Notes: generated by a model not told the origin, from the sequence alone. A stretch of 64,000 nt of DNA from Geomonas agri (GCF_020179605.1 NZ_JAINZO010000001.1:744001-808000), one strand, 5' to 3'. Shown: positions 15,947 through 24,138, counted from the first letter of the stretch. Numbers and translations are program-made.

Positions 15947-17320
15947 ATGGCCAGCGGAATAGGGCAGGCAAAGGGGGAAACGAGTTTGGGGCAGGGGGAG
16001 AATGCCGGAGCAGGGGCGGGAGGGGGTAGCGGTCGGAGCGGTCCGGGCGGCGCAACGATACAGGTGCGTCATCGATGGTGGAGGCTCCTATTGGGTCTTC
16101 TTGCGGCGTGGCTACTCGTGCAGCGGCCCCCGTTCTGCATAGCCGCGGAGGAGCCGGAATACCATACCCCCCTGGCCGGCGAGGCAAAACAGGTCACCTT
16201 CATGGGACAGCAGGCGAGCATACCGGCCGTTGACCGCACCAGGATGACCTCCATCACCGTGGGGGGCTCGCTGCTAGCACCGGCACAGGGGCAGAGTCCG
16301 GCCATTCCAGTGGCCGCCCTGTACCACCGGCGCATCACCGACCGCAGCTACCGGCGGGCTATGGTGGCGGTTTTCGTTAACGAGCTCGACTATCTGCGCG
16401 ACGTCGGGGGATGGGACCTGGTGGCCCAGTTCGACAACGACACGCTCCCGGTGGCGGGACGGGAACTCCGTGACGACAAGGAGATCCGCGGCACCGCGCT
16501 CTACCACGGGGTGCTGCTTGGCTCGTTCGGCGTTGGCTGGCGCAAGCCGGTCTACCCCTTCCAAGTCGACAATGACCTCAGAGTGCAACTGGTGGGACGA
16601 GGAGGGTACTTTTACGCCCACCGGGAAAGTGACACCGCACCCGGTCTCTGGATCCCTCCCAACACGTCGCTCCTTGGCGCCCGGTTGCGTTGCCGCTACG
16701 ACGGGCTGCGCCGCAACCTACTGGAACTGCCGCACCACGGGCTAGCTGCCGGGTTCGACATCGACCACCTGCACCGGGACAGGTGGCAAGGGGAGGGAGG
16801 ACCGGGCGACCGGGGCAATCGCGATTACACCCAGGTGGAGGGGCACCTGGTCGGAGCGGCCGGGGTGCCGGGGCTCTCTGAGCGCAACAGGCTCCTGTTC
16901 AGCCTCTACGGCGGCATGACAGCGCAGGGTAGGGGGGATCGCTTCAACGCCTTCCGCTTGGACGGCGCACCTTTCCCGAGCGAGCAGTACGACCTTGCCT
17001 GGCCGCACTACAGCGGCGTGATCTACGACCGGGTGCTGGCGCGCGGCTATGTGACGGCCAGCGCCGGCTACCGTCGCGAACTTGCTTTTTTCCTCTACCT
17101 GAGCACGCTCGGCTCCTACATCTGGGCGGATCGCGCCACTGCGGTGGGGAACGACCGGGTCGCCTTCGACCGGATGCAGGGCGCCGCCGTCACGGTCGCC
17201 GTAGACAGCGCTTTTGTCTGGAATTCCTCGCTCTACCTTGCCTGGAGTTGGGAATCAGGGGCGATGCGCAACGGTCGTTCAGGTAACGGCGTCACGTTGA
17301 TCTGGAACAAGCTTTTCTAA
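15947..17320 (+). CDS. Putative outer-membrane beta-barrel protein
   Basis: The 457-residue product has no named domain that I recognise. A hydrophobic export segment (WWRLLLGLLAAWLLV, about residues 46-60) follows a 45-residue Gly-rich N-terminus. Alternating hydrophobic/polar strands with many Tyr, Arg and Trp residues run to the C-terminus, which ends in WNKLF. A terminal Phe is the usual beta-barrel assembly signal. The ATG after ACGGAGGCAGCC is preferred. A GTG later in the frame would put the signal at the very N-terminus but has no ribosome-binding site. It is unrelated to the SOS genes diverging from it. Confidence 0.65.
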   Translation: MASGIGQAKGETSLGQGENAGAGAGGGSGRSGPGGATIQVRHRWWRLLLGLLAAWLLVQRPPFCIAAEEPEYHTPLAGEAKQVTFMGQQASIPAVDRTRMTSITVGGSLLAPAQGQSPAIPVAALYHRRITDRSYRRAMVAVFVNELDYLRDVGGWDLVAQFDNDTLPVAGRELRDDKEIRGTALYHGVLLGSFGVGWRKPVYPFQVDNDLRVQLVGRGGYFYAHRESDTAPGLWIPPNTSLLGARLRCRYDGLRRNLLELPHHGLAAGFDIDHLHRDRWQGEGGPGDRGNRDYTQVEGHLVGAAGVPGLSERNRLLFSLYGGMTAQGRGDRFNAFRLDGAPFPSEQYDLAWPHYSGVIYDRVLARGYVTASAGYRRELAFFLYLSTLGSYIWADRATAVGNDRVAFDRMQGAAVTVAVDSAFVWNSSLYLAWSWESGAMRNGRSGNGVTLIWNKLF

Positions 17321-17371
17321 GGGATGACTTGCAATCAAGGGGAAATGGCCGTAATGTGGCACCGCTTTCTC

Positions 17372-17640
17372 TCACGAGGGGAGGCTGTCCAGGTGAACCT
17401 TGGTCACCAGGTCCTTGTTGACATTCAGGCCGACCACGGGAATCCGGTTCTCGCGCGCGGACATGAAGATGTCGCGGTACAGGCGCCAGTCGTAGGACCC
17501 CAGCTCCTGGCGAAAATGGGCTGGAAAGCACGTAGTTCGGTTGCGCGTCGTGCACCTCCCTGGTTAGGACCAGGTCTGCCGTCCCGGTTTTGGCGAGCAC
17601 CTGCTGCAGCGTGACGTACTGACCGAGGCAAACATCACAA
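17372..17640 (-). pseudogene. Decayed ChaN-type (DUF399) lipoprotein gene remnant
   Basis: Two frames on the minus strand carry pieces of one protein. The first reads QYVTLQQVLAKTGTADLVL and then REVHDAQPNYV, as in the N-terminal haem-binding part of ChaN-like proteins. The second reads LGSYDWRLYRDIFMSAR and then NRIPVVGLNVNKDLVTKV, a block found further downstream in the same family, and ends at a stop. The middle of the gene is missing and the frame is broken. The rest of the 388-bp gap to the peptidase gene holds nothing else. Confidence 0.65.
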
Positions 17641-17708
17641 CTTTGATCGCTTCTTGCCTTGCGGGCAGGAGCAACATAGCGCCGATGCGGCGTCGGTAGG
17701 AGGTGCCT

Positions 17709-19754
17709 GTGCGGGTGGTTTCGGTGCGGTTATTCCTTTTTTTCATGTTGCTTGTCACGGCGTCACCTTGCCGCGCCGCGGCGCCGGTGTCTCAGGTGGT
17801 GGTGAGCCAGGAACTGGCGGTTACCCTCGATCCTCCCCGCCATGAAATCTCCGGCGAAAGCCGCATTGTCTTCGCTCCCGGCAGTAGCAGCGTCCGGCTC
17901 CGGCTCGCGAGCCAGGCGCGGGTCGAGCGGGTGCGTTGCGGCGGCCGCGACCTTCCCTATACCTTCCGCTCCGGGGCCATCGACCTGGAGCTCCCGCTGG
18001 GGGAGAGCAGCGTGGTGGTGTCCTACCGGGCCAGCTTCAACGACCAAGTGTCCCGGCACCCCGCTGCGGGCGAGGATCCAAGCTACGGCGTCAACGCCGC
18101 CATCGGCAGCGAGGGGACCTTCCTCGGGGGGGGAGCCGATTGGTACCCAGTGCCGGAGCAGGTTCCCGCCAGCCGCAAGGTCACCATCTCGGCGCCGGCT
18201 GGCATGGAAGCCATCACCTTCGGGGCACGACTGGCCAGGGAAACTTCCGGGGGCGTCACCCGGTCGGTGTGGCAGGAGACCAGGCCGGTGGGGGCGGTGT
18301 CCCTGTGCGCCGGCCCGTACCTGGTGCAGGAGCGCAAGGCGGCTGGTATCACGCTCTACAGCTACTTCTACCGGGACAACGCCGAACTTGCGCCGCGCTA
18401 CCTGGAGGCGGCTGCGAAATATCTCACCCTGTACCAGGAACTGTTCGGCCCCTATCCGTTCGAGAAGTTCGCGGTGGTGGAGAACTTCTTCCCGACCGGC
18501 TACGGGTTCCCGTCCTTCACCCTGCTTGGCGGCTCGGTGATCAGGCTTCCCTTCATCGTCGACACCAGTCTTCCGCACGAGATCGCCCATTCCTGGTGGG
18601 GCAACGGAATTGACGTGGAACTCGCAGAGGGAAACTGGTGCGAGGGGCTGGTTACCTACCTGGCCGACTACCTTTTGAAGGAACGTCGCTCGCAGTCTGA
18701 GGCGGCCGAATACCGCAAGCAGCTCCTCATCGATTACGCCTCCCTGGTCACCCCGGACAACGATTTCCCGCTCACCGCCTTCGTGAGCCGCAACGATCCC
18801 GCGTCCCGGGCCATCGGCTACGGCAAGGCCGCCATGGTGTTCCACATGATCCGGTCCCGGATCGGCGACAAGGCCTTCTTCGGGGCGTTGCGCGAGCTGG
18901 CGCGGCAGCGCATGTACCGCTCCGCCTCCTGGAGCGACCTGCTGCGCGTCTTCACGGAGGCCTCCGGCAGGGACCTGCCCCAGATCAGGCCGCTTATCGA
19001 GCGCCCCGGGGGCGCGCGGCTCGCCCTGAAGGGCACGCGGAGTCGACAGGAGGGGGCGGGATGGCAGGTGACGGGGACGCTGGCACAGACCCCGCCGTAC
19101 TTCGCGCAGGAGGTCCCCTTGCGGTTGGAGAGCACCGCGGGGGCGCTCGCCCGGCTGGTGCCGGTGCCAGCCAAGGGAGCCACCTCCTTCGATCTTGCCG
19201 CGCCGGGACAGCCGCAGCGCCTGCTGCTCGACCCTGATGCGGAGGTCTTTCGTGTGCTCTCCCCCGGCGAGATACCGGCCACGGTCAACAGCATCAAGGG
19301 GTCCGGCAACCTAGTCGGGGTGACCACCAGGAACTGCCGGACCGACCTGGTGGGTTTCCGGACTTTTCTCGCCTCCCTCTCCCAAGGGAAGGCGGCAGTT
19401 GTCGACGAGGCGGAGTTGAAGCCCGCGCAGGTGGCGGGGCACGATCTTATCTTTTGCGGCCGGCCCCGCGACCTAGCGCTGCTGCCGACCGGTGCCGAGG
19501 CGGTCACCCCTGCCGGAGCCGGGGAGGAGGACGCGCTCACCCTCACGGTGCTACAGCGTATGGCGCCCGGGAAAGGCGTCGTCGCCCTCTTCGAACCGGG
19601 GTCACCTGCGGCTGCGGTCCAGTACGGTCCCAAGGTAACCCACTACGGCAAGTACGGCTTCCTCCTCTTCTCCGGTGGCGCCAACCGCCGCAAGGCGACT
19701 GCTCCCCCCGCCGACGGCGAGGCGGTGGTCCGCTTTCCCCAGCAGGCCCCCTAG
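17709..19754 (+). CDS. Exported M1-family (aminopeptidase-N-like) metallopeptidase
   Basis: This is a protein of about 681 residues with a Sec signal peptide (SVRLFLFFMLLVTASPCRA). An N-terminal beta-saddle precedes a catalytic domain with the zinc motif HEIAHSWWGN, about residue 290, and the third ligand Glu in GNWCEG 17 residues later. This spacing and the NWCEGL signature fit a bacterial M1 subfamily. The usual GxMEN loop is replaced by VVENFFPTGYGFPS, so substrate choice may differ. The GTG at 17709 is preferred because TAGGAGG ends at 17703. The product should be periplasmic. The C-terminal 250 residues are not a typical ERAP domain. Confidence 0.85.
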   Translation: MRVVSVRLFLFFMLLVTASPCRAAAPVSQVVVSQELAVTLDPPRHEISGESRIVFAPGSSSVRLRLASQARVERVRCGGRDLPYTFRSGAIDLELPLGESSVVVSYRASFNDQVSRHPAAGEDPSYGVNAAIGSEGTFLGGGADWYPVPEQVPASRKVTISAPAGMEAITFGARLARETSGGVTRSVWQETRPVGAVSLCAGPYLVQERKAAGITLYSYFYRDNAELAPRYLEAAAKYLTLYQELFGPYPFEKFAVVENFFPTGYGFPSFTLLGGSVIRLPFIVDTSLPHEIAHSWWGNGIDVELAEGNWCEGLVTYLADYLLKERRSQSEAAEYRKQLLIDYASLVTPDNDFPLTAFVSRNDPASRAIGYGKAAMVFHMIRSRIGDKAFFGALRELARQRMYRSASWSDLLRVFTEASGRDLPQIRPLIERPGGARLALKGTRSRQEGAGWQVTGTLAQTPPYFAQEVPLRLESTAGALARLVPVPAKGATSFDLAAPGQPQRLLLDPDAEVFRVLSPGEIPATVNSIKGSGNLVGVTTRNCRTDLVGFRTFLASLSQGKAAVVDEAELKPAQVAGHDLIFCGRPRDLALLPTGAEAVTPAGAGEEDALTLTVLQRMAPGKGVVALFEPGSPAAAVQYGPKVTHYGKYGFLLFSGGANRRKATAPPADGEAVVRFPQQAP

Positions 19755-19760
19755 TGCATT

Positions 19761-19792
19761 GCCGGCGCACTCCCGCGTAGGGAGGCGCCGGC
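19761..19792 (+). terminator. Strong hairpin after the M1 peptidase gene
   Basis: GCCGGCGC-A-CTCCC pairs with GGGAG-GCGCCGGC, 13 bp with one bulged base and a 5-nt loop, starting 6 bp after the stop codon. There is no T-tract, so termination efficiency is uncertain. Confidence 0.5.
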
Positions 19793-19865
19793 ACCCCGCA
19801 TCCCTCTGCATCCCCGTTACCTGATTCTCCTCGAATAAAGTTTATATTTTTGAATTAAAAACTTC

Positions 19866-19892
19866 TTAAGTTATATTTCCCGACGTCGATAA
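19866..19892 (+). promoter_or_regulatory. Sigma-28 (FliA)-type promoter of the flagellin gene
   Basis: TTAA is followed after 15 bp by GTCGATAA, close to the flagellar consensus TAAA-N15-GCCGATAA. It lies in an AT-rich stretch 127 bp before the flagellin start. The position upstream of a late flagellar gene supports the call. Confidence 0.6.
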
Positions 19893-20019
19893 GCATACTA
19901 TTCGTGCGTGCGGAGGGGGCGCCGAACTGGCCACTCTGCGACCTTTTTCCGTGCGAGGCAGCGCAACGGTTGGAAAACCACCGGCAGAACGCCGGGTCGC
20001 CCAGAAAAGGAGTAACGCC

Positions 20020-20838
20020 ATGACAGTAAGTGACATCTCTTTGACCGCCGGCATGAGGACCAACCTTTTGTACCTGCAGAACACCAGCCAGCTGTTGAAC
20101 CGCACCCAACAGAGGCTGTCGTCGGGCAAGCAGGTCAACAGCGCCCTGGACAACCCGACCAACTATTTCGCGGCCCAAAATGCCAACCAGCGCGCCAGCG
20201 ACCTCTCCGACCGCAAGGACGGCATGTCGGAAGCGGTCCAGACGGTCAAGGCGACCAACGCCGGGATCAGCGCCATCACCGGTCTGATCAACGCCGCCAA
20301 GGGCGTGGCCCAGTCCGCCCTCTCCACCAGCGATACCACCGTGCAGTCGAAGCTGGCCAACCAGTACAACACCATCCGCAGCCAGATCGACAACATCTCC
20401 TCCGACTCGGGGTACCGTGGCCTGGACCTGTTGAGCAGCATCAACACCTTGACCGTCAACTTCAACGAGGATGCCAGCTCGACCCTGGACGTGGTCGGTT
20501 TCCTGGCTAGCTCCGACGGCCTGAGCCTCACCGCGGCCAGCGGCAGCTGGCAGACTGTCTCTGATATCACCACCGACACGGCGAAGATGGATACCGCCAT
20601 CTCGACCCTCAGGGTCAATACCCAGGCCCTGGCCGCCAACCTGAACATCATCACCACGCGCCAAAGCTTTACCGACGACATGATTAACACCCTGCAGACC
20701 GGCGCCGACAACCTGACCCTCGCCGACATGAACGAGGAAGGGGCCAACATGCTCATGCTGCAAACCCGCCAGTCCCTGGGCACCACCTCGCTGAGCCTCT
20801 CGTCAGCCGCGGCGCAGTCCATCCTTAAGCTGTTCTAG
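20020..20838 (+). CDS. Flagellin (short, D0/D1 only)
   Basis: This 272-residue filament subunit has the conserved N-terminal D0/D1 (SLTAGMRTNLLYLQNTSQLL, RLSSGKQVNSALDNPTNYFA) and C-terminal D1/D0 (NIITTRQSFTDDMINTL, ending SSAAAQSILKLF). The middle is short, so the surface-exposed D2/D3 part is nearly absent. The start ATG follows AAAAGGAG; an in-frame ATG 23 codons earlier has no flagellin similarity. There are no other flagellar structural genes in the window, so it is an orphan locus, probably exported by a flagellar apparatus encoded elsewhere. Confidence 0.93.
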   Translation: MTVSDISLTAGMRTNLLYLQNTSQLLNRTQQRLSSGKQVNSALDNPTNYFAAQNANQRASDLSDRKDGMSEAVQTVKATNAGISAITGLINAAKGVAQSALSTSDTTVQSKLANQYNTIRSQIDNISSDSGYRGLDLLSSINTLTVNFNEDASSTLDVVGFLASSDGLSLTAASGSWQTVSDITTDTAKMDTAISTLRVNTQALAANLNIITTRQSFTDDMINTLQTGADNLTLADMNEEGANMLMLQTRQSLGTTSLSLSSAAAQSILKLF

Positions 20839-20847
20839 TCTCTTCAG

Positions 20848-20872
20848 GCGGGATGGCATCAAGCCATCCCGC
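20848..20872 (+). other. Hairpin between flagellin and the mini-ORF
   Basis: GCGGGATGGC / GCCATCCCGC is a 10-bp perfect stem with a 5-nt loop, starting 9 bp past the flagellin stop. It lacks a T-run. It could stabilise the flagellin transcript or attenuate transcription into the following small ORF. Confidence 0.6.
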
Positions 20873-20897
20873 ACCCCAAGGGGGATAAGGAGCGGGT

Positions 20898-21131
20898 ATG
20901 AAAAAAACACAGCTTACGCCGGTGTGCCGCCTGCTCGCGGATCGCGCGCCTGCCACGATTGAACGCGATTGGTCCTCTCAAGCAGTAGCGGCAGGGGGAG
21001 ACAGTGACGCTCCGATTGACATCAGGGAGGAAGGGGCTAACATGATGCGCTTGGTGCAGGCCCAGCAGGATACGCAGACACCGTTGGCCGGCTCCTCAAG
21101 ACAGGCCCGAGTGGTTTTGGGACAGTTCTAG
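20898..21131 (+). CDS. Mini-ORF resembling the flagellin C-terminus
   Basis: This 77-residue ORF has an AAGGAG ribosome-binding site. Its last 37 residues (DIREEGANMMRLVQAQQ and onward, ending VVLGQF) align without gaps, apart from one residue, to the last 37 of the preceding flagellin (DMNEEGANMLMLQTRQS and onward, ending SILKLF). The first 40 residues have no similarity to flagellin. It may be a degraded second flagellin, or a small protein that keeps the D0 export/assembly helix. Whether it is translated is unknown. Confidence 0.55.
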   Translation: MKKTQLTPVCRLLADRAPATIERDWSSQAVAAGGDSDAPIDIREEGANMMRLVQAQQDTQTPLAGSSRQARVVLGQF

Positions 21132-21267
21132 GCGACAGCGCGGTACCACCAGGAGCATTCGCGTCGTCCATGCTGAGGGGGGTCTGAAAATTGCAGTCGC
21201 TTTAGTTTGAGAAGTCATAACAAGAAACTGGCTGAGGTAACTGAAGCCGCAGCACGAGGGGGCGGTT

Positions 21268-21474
21268 ATGCTGGTTCAAGTGCATTGGACAAACAAGCGG
21301 TACGACTACGTGAAGGACTACATGCTGGACAGTTTGATCGAGGCCGGTGTCGTGGCGCGATTTCTGCGCTCCTCTGGTTGGGTAACCATCGGTGTCGATC
21401 CGATCCGTTCCGCAAAGAACAAGAAAAATTACGGCGGTCCGGAAAGACGGCACATGGGAAGTGCCGCAGCATGA
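21268..21474 (+). CDS. Small Geobacter-type protein of unknown function (GSU3473-like)
   Basis: The 68-residue product has the pattern KRYDYVKDYMLDSLIEAG, FLRSSGWVTIGVDPIR and YGGPERR. I recall this arrangement in short proteins restricted to Geobacter relatives that are annotated as the GSU3473 family; the match is from memory and moderate in certainty. It has no membrane segment and no known function. A purine-rich CGAGGGGG precedes the ATG. The 136-bp gap upstream shows no clear promoter. Confidence 0.6.
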   Translation: MLVQVHWTNKRYDYVKDYMLDSLIEAGVVARFLRSSGWVTIGVDPIRSAKNKKNYGGPERRHMGSAAA

Positions 21475-21545
21475 GGTGCTGGCTGTCGGATTGCTTTACA
21501 GGGGGGCGCCGGCCTTTGTCGGGATGCTTGACAAGGTAACGGAAG

Positions 21546-21569
21546 AGGGGGCGCTAAGGCCCCCTTTTT
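21546..21569 (+). terminator. Rho-independent terminator, plus strand
   Basis: AGGGGGC / GCCCCCT forms a 7-bp stem with a 6-nt loop, followed by a T-run. It lies 72 bp after the small ORF at 21268 and closes the flagellin-side transcription unit. Confidence 0.75.
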
Positions 21570-21589
21570 ATTTGAAGGGGAAAATCCAA

Positions 21590-21621
21590 AAAAGGCGATG
21601 CCCATGCGGGCATCGCCTTTT
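21590..21621 (-). terminator. Rho-independent terminator, minus strand
   Basis: A perfect 14-bp stem (AAAAGGCGATGCCC / GGGCATCGCCTTTT) with a 4-nt loop is followed on the minus strand by TT and GGATT. It lies 24 bp downstream of the broken PEP-CTERM gene. Confidence 0.8.
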
Positions 21622-21644
21622 GTCGTTCCTTCTCGTTAACGAGT

Positions 21645-22307
21645 TTAGTTCCTGCGGCGTTTGCCGTAGATGGCCAGGCCAAGGAAACCGGCACCAAGAA
21701 GCACCATGGTGCCAGGCTCGGGGACCGGCGGGTTGTCGATGGAGGCGAGCCATACGCTGTTTCCCGGCACCGGCGGATCAGCTATGTTTCTCAGGTGCGA
21801 GCTGAAGAATTAACCTTCGATGTTTGCCACGACGAAATCCTGGGTGGTCAGGGTGCTGCTTCCCAGGTTGTAGTAGAAGGTGAGAGGGGTGTTGTCGATC
21901 GTCCTCCCCTGGTAGCTAGCGTCTTTGTTGAAGATGCCGAACGTGGAGACGTTGCCGCGCTGCCCGCGGACCAGGAGGTGCTGTGGCCATGCCGGTGAAA
22001 TCGAAGCTGCTCAGGTTCAACGTGGTCTCGTCGGTCACTTTGAAGTAGAAGCTCCCCCAGGTAAGGGTCGGGGTGCCGCCGATGTTATTGCCGGTGCGGT
22101 TAAGAAGCGGTCGTTGGCGTCCACGACGAATTTGATCTTGCTGGCTTCGGTATCGTCGACCGTGACGGTGCCGTAGTTGCCGACGGTCGCGTCTTGGTTC
22201 CAGACGTTGAAGGTCTTGACGATGCTGCTGGCGTAGGCACTCCCGGCCATGGATCCCAGCAGGGCCAGCGCGGCTGCCGCGGTGAACTTTCCGAATCTCC
22301 TTTTCAT
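21645..22307 (-). pseudogene. Broken PEP-CTERM protein gene
   Basis: The N-terminus (MKRRFGKFTAAAALALLGSM, a signal peptide) and the C-terminal sorting tail (PVPEPGTMVLLGAGFLGLAI, then YGKRRRN) are both intact, but they are in different frames. One frameshift follows VVDANDRFL, a second lies near MATAPPGPRAA, and an in-frame TAA follows DFVVANIEG. The joined reading would give about 220 residues with a beta-rich middle. Three independent lesions argue for real decay rather than one sequencing error. It lies downstream of an intact relative and may share its transcript. Confidence 0.75.
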
Positions 22308-22357
22308 GTCGGGACTGTAAAGGAATCCGACAGGATTGGGGAAGAAGGGCCCCAAAA

Positions 22358-22385
22358 AAAGAGGGTGCCGGAAGGCACCCTCTTT
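22358..22385 (-). terminator. Rho-independent terminator of the intact PEP-CTERM gene
   Basis: AAAGAGGGTGCC / GGCACCCTCTTT is a 12-bp perfect stem with loop GGAA. On the minus strand a run of seven T follows. It lies 21 bp after the stop codon, so the broken paralogue downstream would be reached only by read-through. Confidence 0.85.
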
Positions 22386-22405
22386 GGCCCTTGATTTATC
22401 AGAGC

Positions 22406-23197
22406 TTAGGCGTTTCTGCGCCGCTTGCCCCAGATTGCGAGACCGAGGAACCCGGTGCCCAGGAGGATCATGGTGCCAGGCTCGGGAACTGGCGGGGTGT
22501 GGGTGAGCCCTGCCTCGGTGAACGGGGTGGTGAAGGAGTGTATTCCTGGGTCTGGACCATTGCCAACATACGCCTGTCCGTAGGCCACCACGAAGGTCCC
22601 GTTTGCCAAGGGATCGGAGAAGGTGACGTCGATGGTTTCTCCGCCAGAGATGCCGGTACCGTTCAGGCTGTAGACGAAGATGGCGAAGAAACTCGCATCG
22701 ATGCCGTTCACCGCCAGATCCGCGTCATGCCAGTTACCGAAGTTGTTCGAGGCGTTGCCAGACGGAACGAGCCCCATCCAACTGTAGAGGTCCACTTTCT
22801 CGGTATTGAACTTTCCGGCAAATCCGGTGGAGGTGTTCCAGGTCCCGCCGTAGAAATCGGTTCCCCCGAGGGCGCCCGTGCCGGTGGAGAGGGTTATGGA
22901 GGAGGGCGGGGCTGTTGGGATTGCATCCTTATCCACGTAGGGGACCCCTATGATCATGAGCAGCGGGTCGTTAAGGGGGGGTTGACCATCGCCGTTTTCC
23001 TGAATGCCGAGATGGGTATTGGAAATCGGCCTAACTTCAGGGTCTGTGTTTCCATAATAGAGGTAGGTTCCAGTGTTGGGTGGATCCCCGATGTGCATCA
23101 CCGCAGGGTCAAGCGGGTCCGGAACCAAAGTAGCGAAAGCTGCTGAAGTGCCGAACATCATAAATAAACCAAAGATTACGAGAATACTCTTTTTCAT
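22406..23197 (-). CDS. PEP-CTERM sorting-domain protein (exosortase substrate)
   Basis: The 263-residue product has a Sec signal peptide (MKKSILVIFGLFMMFGTSAA) and a beta-rich, Gly/Asn/Thr-rich body. Its C-terminal PEP-CTERM signal is VPEPGTMILLGTGFLGLAIW followed by GKRRR. In this family the exosortase recognises the PEP motif and processes the tail, so the body is handed to the cell envelope or exopolysaccharide matrix. The likely processing enzyme is the exosortase at 42875. The body has no domain I recognise. A TAGGAGGCTGTC ribosome-binding site and a sigma-54-type promoter lie upstream. Confidence 0.9.
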   Translation of the reverse strand: MKKSILVIFGLFMMFGTSAAFATLVPDPLDPAVMHIGDPPNTGTYLYYGNTDPEVRPISNTHLGIQENGDGQPPLNDPLLMIIGVPYVDKDAIPTAPPSSITLSTGTGALGGTDFYGGTWNTSTGFAGKFNTEKVDLYSWMGLVPSGNASNNFGNWHDADLAVNGIDASFFAIFVYSLNGTGISGGETIDVTFSDPLANGTFVVAYGQAYVGNGPDPGIHSFTTPFTEAGLTHTPPVPEPGTMILLGTGFLGLAIWGKRRRNA

Positions 23198-23247
23198 GAC
23201 AGCCTCCTATTCAGTTTATCTCAAACTTGGTCACGTGCCCATCCAGT

Positions 23248-23263
23248 AGCAAGTTGCGAGCCC
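23248..23263 (-). promoter_or_regulatory. Sigma-54 (RpoN) promoter of the PEP-CTERM gene
   Basis: On the minus strand the element is GGGCTCGCAACTTGCT. Compared with TGGCACG-N4-TTGCW it keeps the GG and GC pairs with exactly 10 bp between them, and 10 of the 12 consensus positions overall. It lies 51 bp upstream of the ATG. In floc-forming Zoogloea, PEP-CTERM genes are controlled by RpoN with the PrsK/PrsR system, which fits. No enhancer-binding regulator is encoded in the window. Confidence 0.65.
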
Positions 23264-23424
23264 AGTTTGCAAGGAGCTGATATCATTATCTTTATTTTTC
23301 AGATGGTTACCAGGTGTAAAGGCGGTCGACAAGGCTTGTGGTAAGGCGGCGAACGAATCGTCGTAAAATCAGTTATTTGCGGTTGGCGCTTTCAATGGGA
23401 GCTGTAATGGATCTCGACAGCCCC

Positions 23425-24138
23425 TTACCAGAGGTGCCAGTTTCCGGTGGCAAGGACGTAGCAGACCAGGGCGAGGTTGGTGACGGCGTGGGCGAGGACG
23501 CAGAGGGTGATGCTGCGGGTCCGGTAGCAGACGAAGTTATAGATTGCGCCTGCTGCCATACCGGCCCAGAAAAGGTGGTGCTCCAGCCCGAAAAGAACGG
23601 TGGTGAGCAGGAAAGAAGGCCAGGTGAAGGTGCCGATCCGCACCGAGCGGAAAGCGGGGTGGACAAGGTAACGCAGCAAAAAGGAACGCCAGAACAGTTC
23701 CTCCATGAGGGGCACTACGAGCACCGCTCCTGCCATGCGCACCCCGGTAATCGCGAGACGCACCGGTCCGGCGGGTAGAAGATGCGGCATGAAGCCGGCG
23801 GGTGCCGCGGAGAACGGAACGGCGTAGTCGATGGAGATCCAGAGGACGAAGGTGACCACTCCGACCAGGACAACCGTGACGTTTCTCGTGAGGTTACACA
23901 GTTCTTCGAGGTGCAGTTCGCGGTACTTCTTCCGGTAGGCCCACAGGAGGACTGCCACGGTCAACGCCTTGATCGGGTACAGGTAGAGATGGGCGGTTGG
24001 GGGGAGCTTGAGCCACCCGGCCCTTTCGGCGATCTGGAGAAGTTCCTGGAGCCCCACAAACGCCATGAAAACGGCGAAGGGGAGGACGCGGCAGACAGCT
24101 TCCCTGTACAGTCGTGCCTGGATTGCCGTTTTGGACAT
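23425..24138 (-). CDS. CAAX prenyl protease-related membrane protein (PEP-CTERM-associated type)
   Basis: This is a 237-residue polytopic membrane protein. The CPBP/ABI protease motifs are all present: MEELFWRSFLLRYLV (Glu-Glu and Arg, about residue 147), FGLEHHLFWAG (His) and LAHAVTNL (His). A branch of this family, TIGR03008, is found in genomes with the XrtA/PEP-CTERM system, and its location beside PEP-CTERM substrates fits. A role in maturing lipid-linked or sorted proteins has been proposed but not shown. It is separated by 227 bp from the PEP-CTERM gene and is on the same strand. Confidence 0.82.
   Translation of the reverse strand: MSKTAIQARLYREAVCRVLPFAVFMAFVGLQELLQIAERAGWLKLPPTAHLYLYPIKALTVAVLLWAYRKKYRELHLEELCNLTRNVTVVLVGVVTFVLWISIDYAVPFSAAPAGFMPHLLPAGPVRLAITGVRMAGAVLVVPLMEELFWRSFLLRYLVHPAFRSVRIGTFTWPSFLLTTVLFGLEHHLFWAGMAAGAIYNFVCYRTRSITLCVLAHAVTNLALVCYVLATGNWHLW

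Noticed and set aside
21132-21267. Riboswitch before the small GSU3473-like gene
   Set aside because: The gap was read for GEMM-type and other known cores; none of the conserved GGGACG/AAAGC blocks is present.
23303-23320. Third LexA-type box (GGTTACCAGGTGTAAAGG)
   Set aside because: It matches only the first half of the consensus and is not close to an SOS-type gene; similarity is probably chance.
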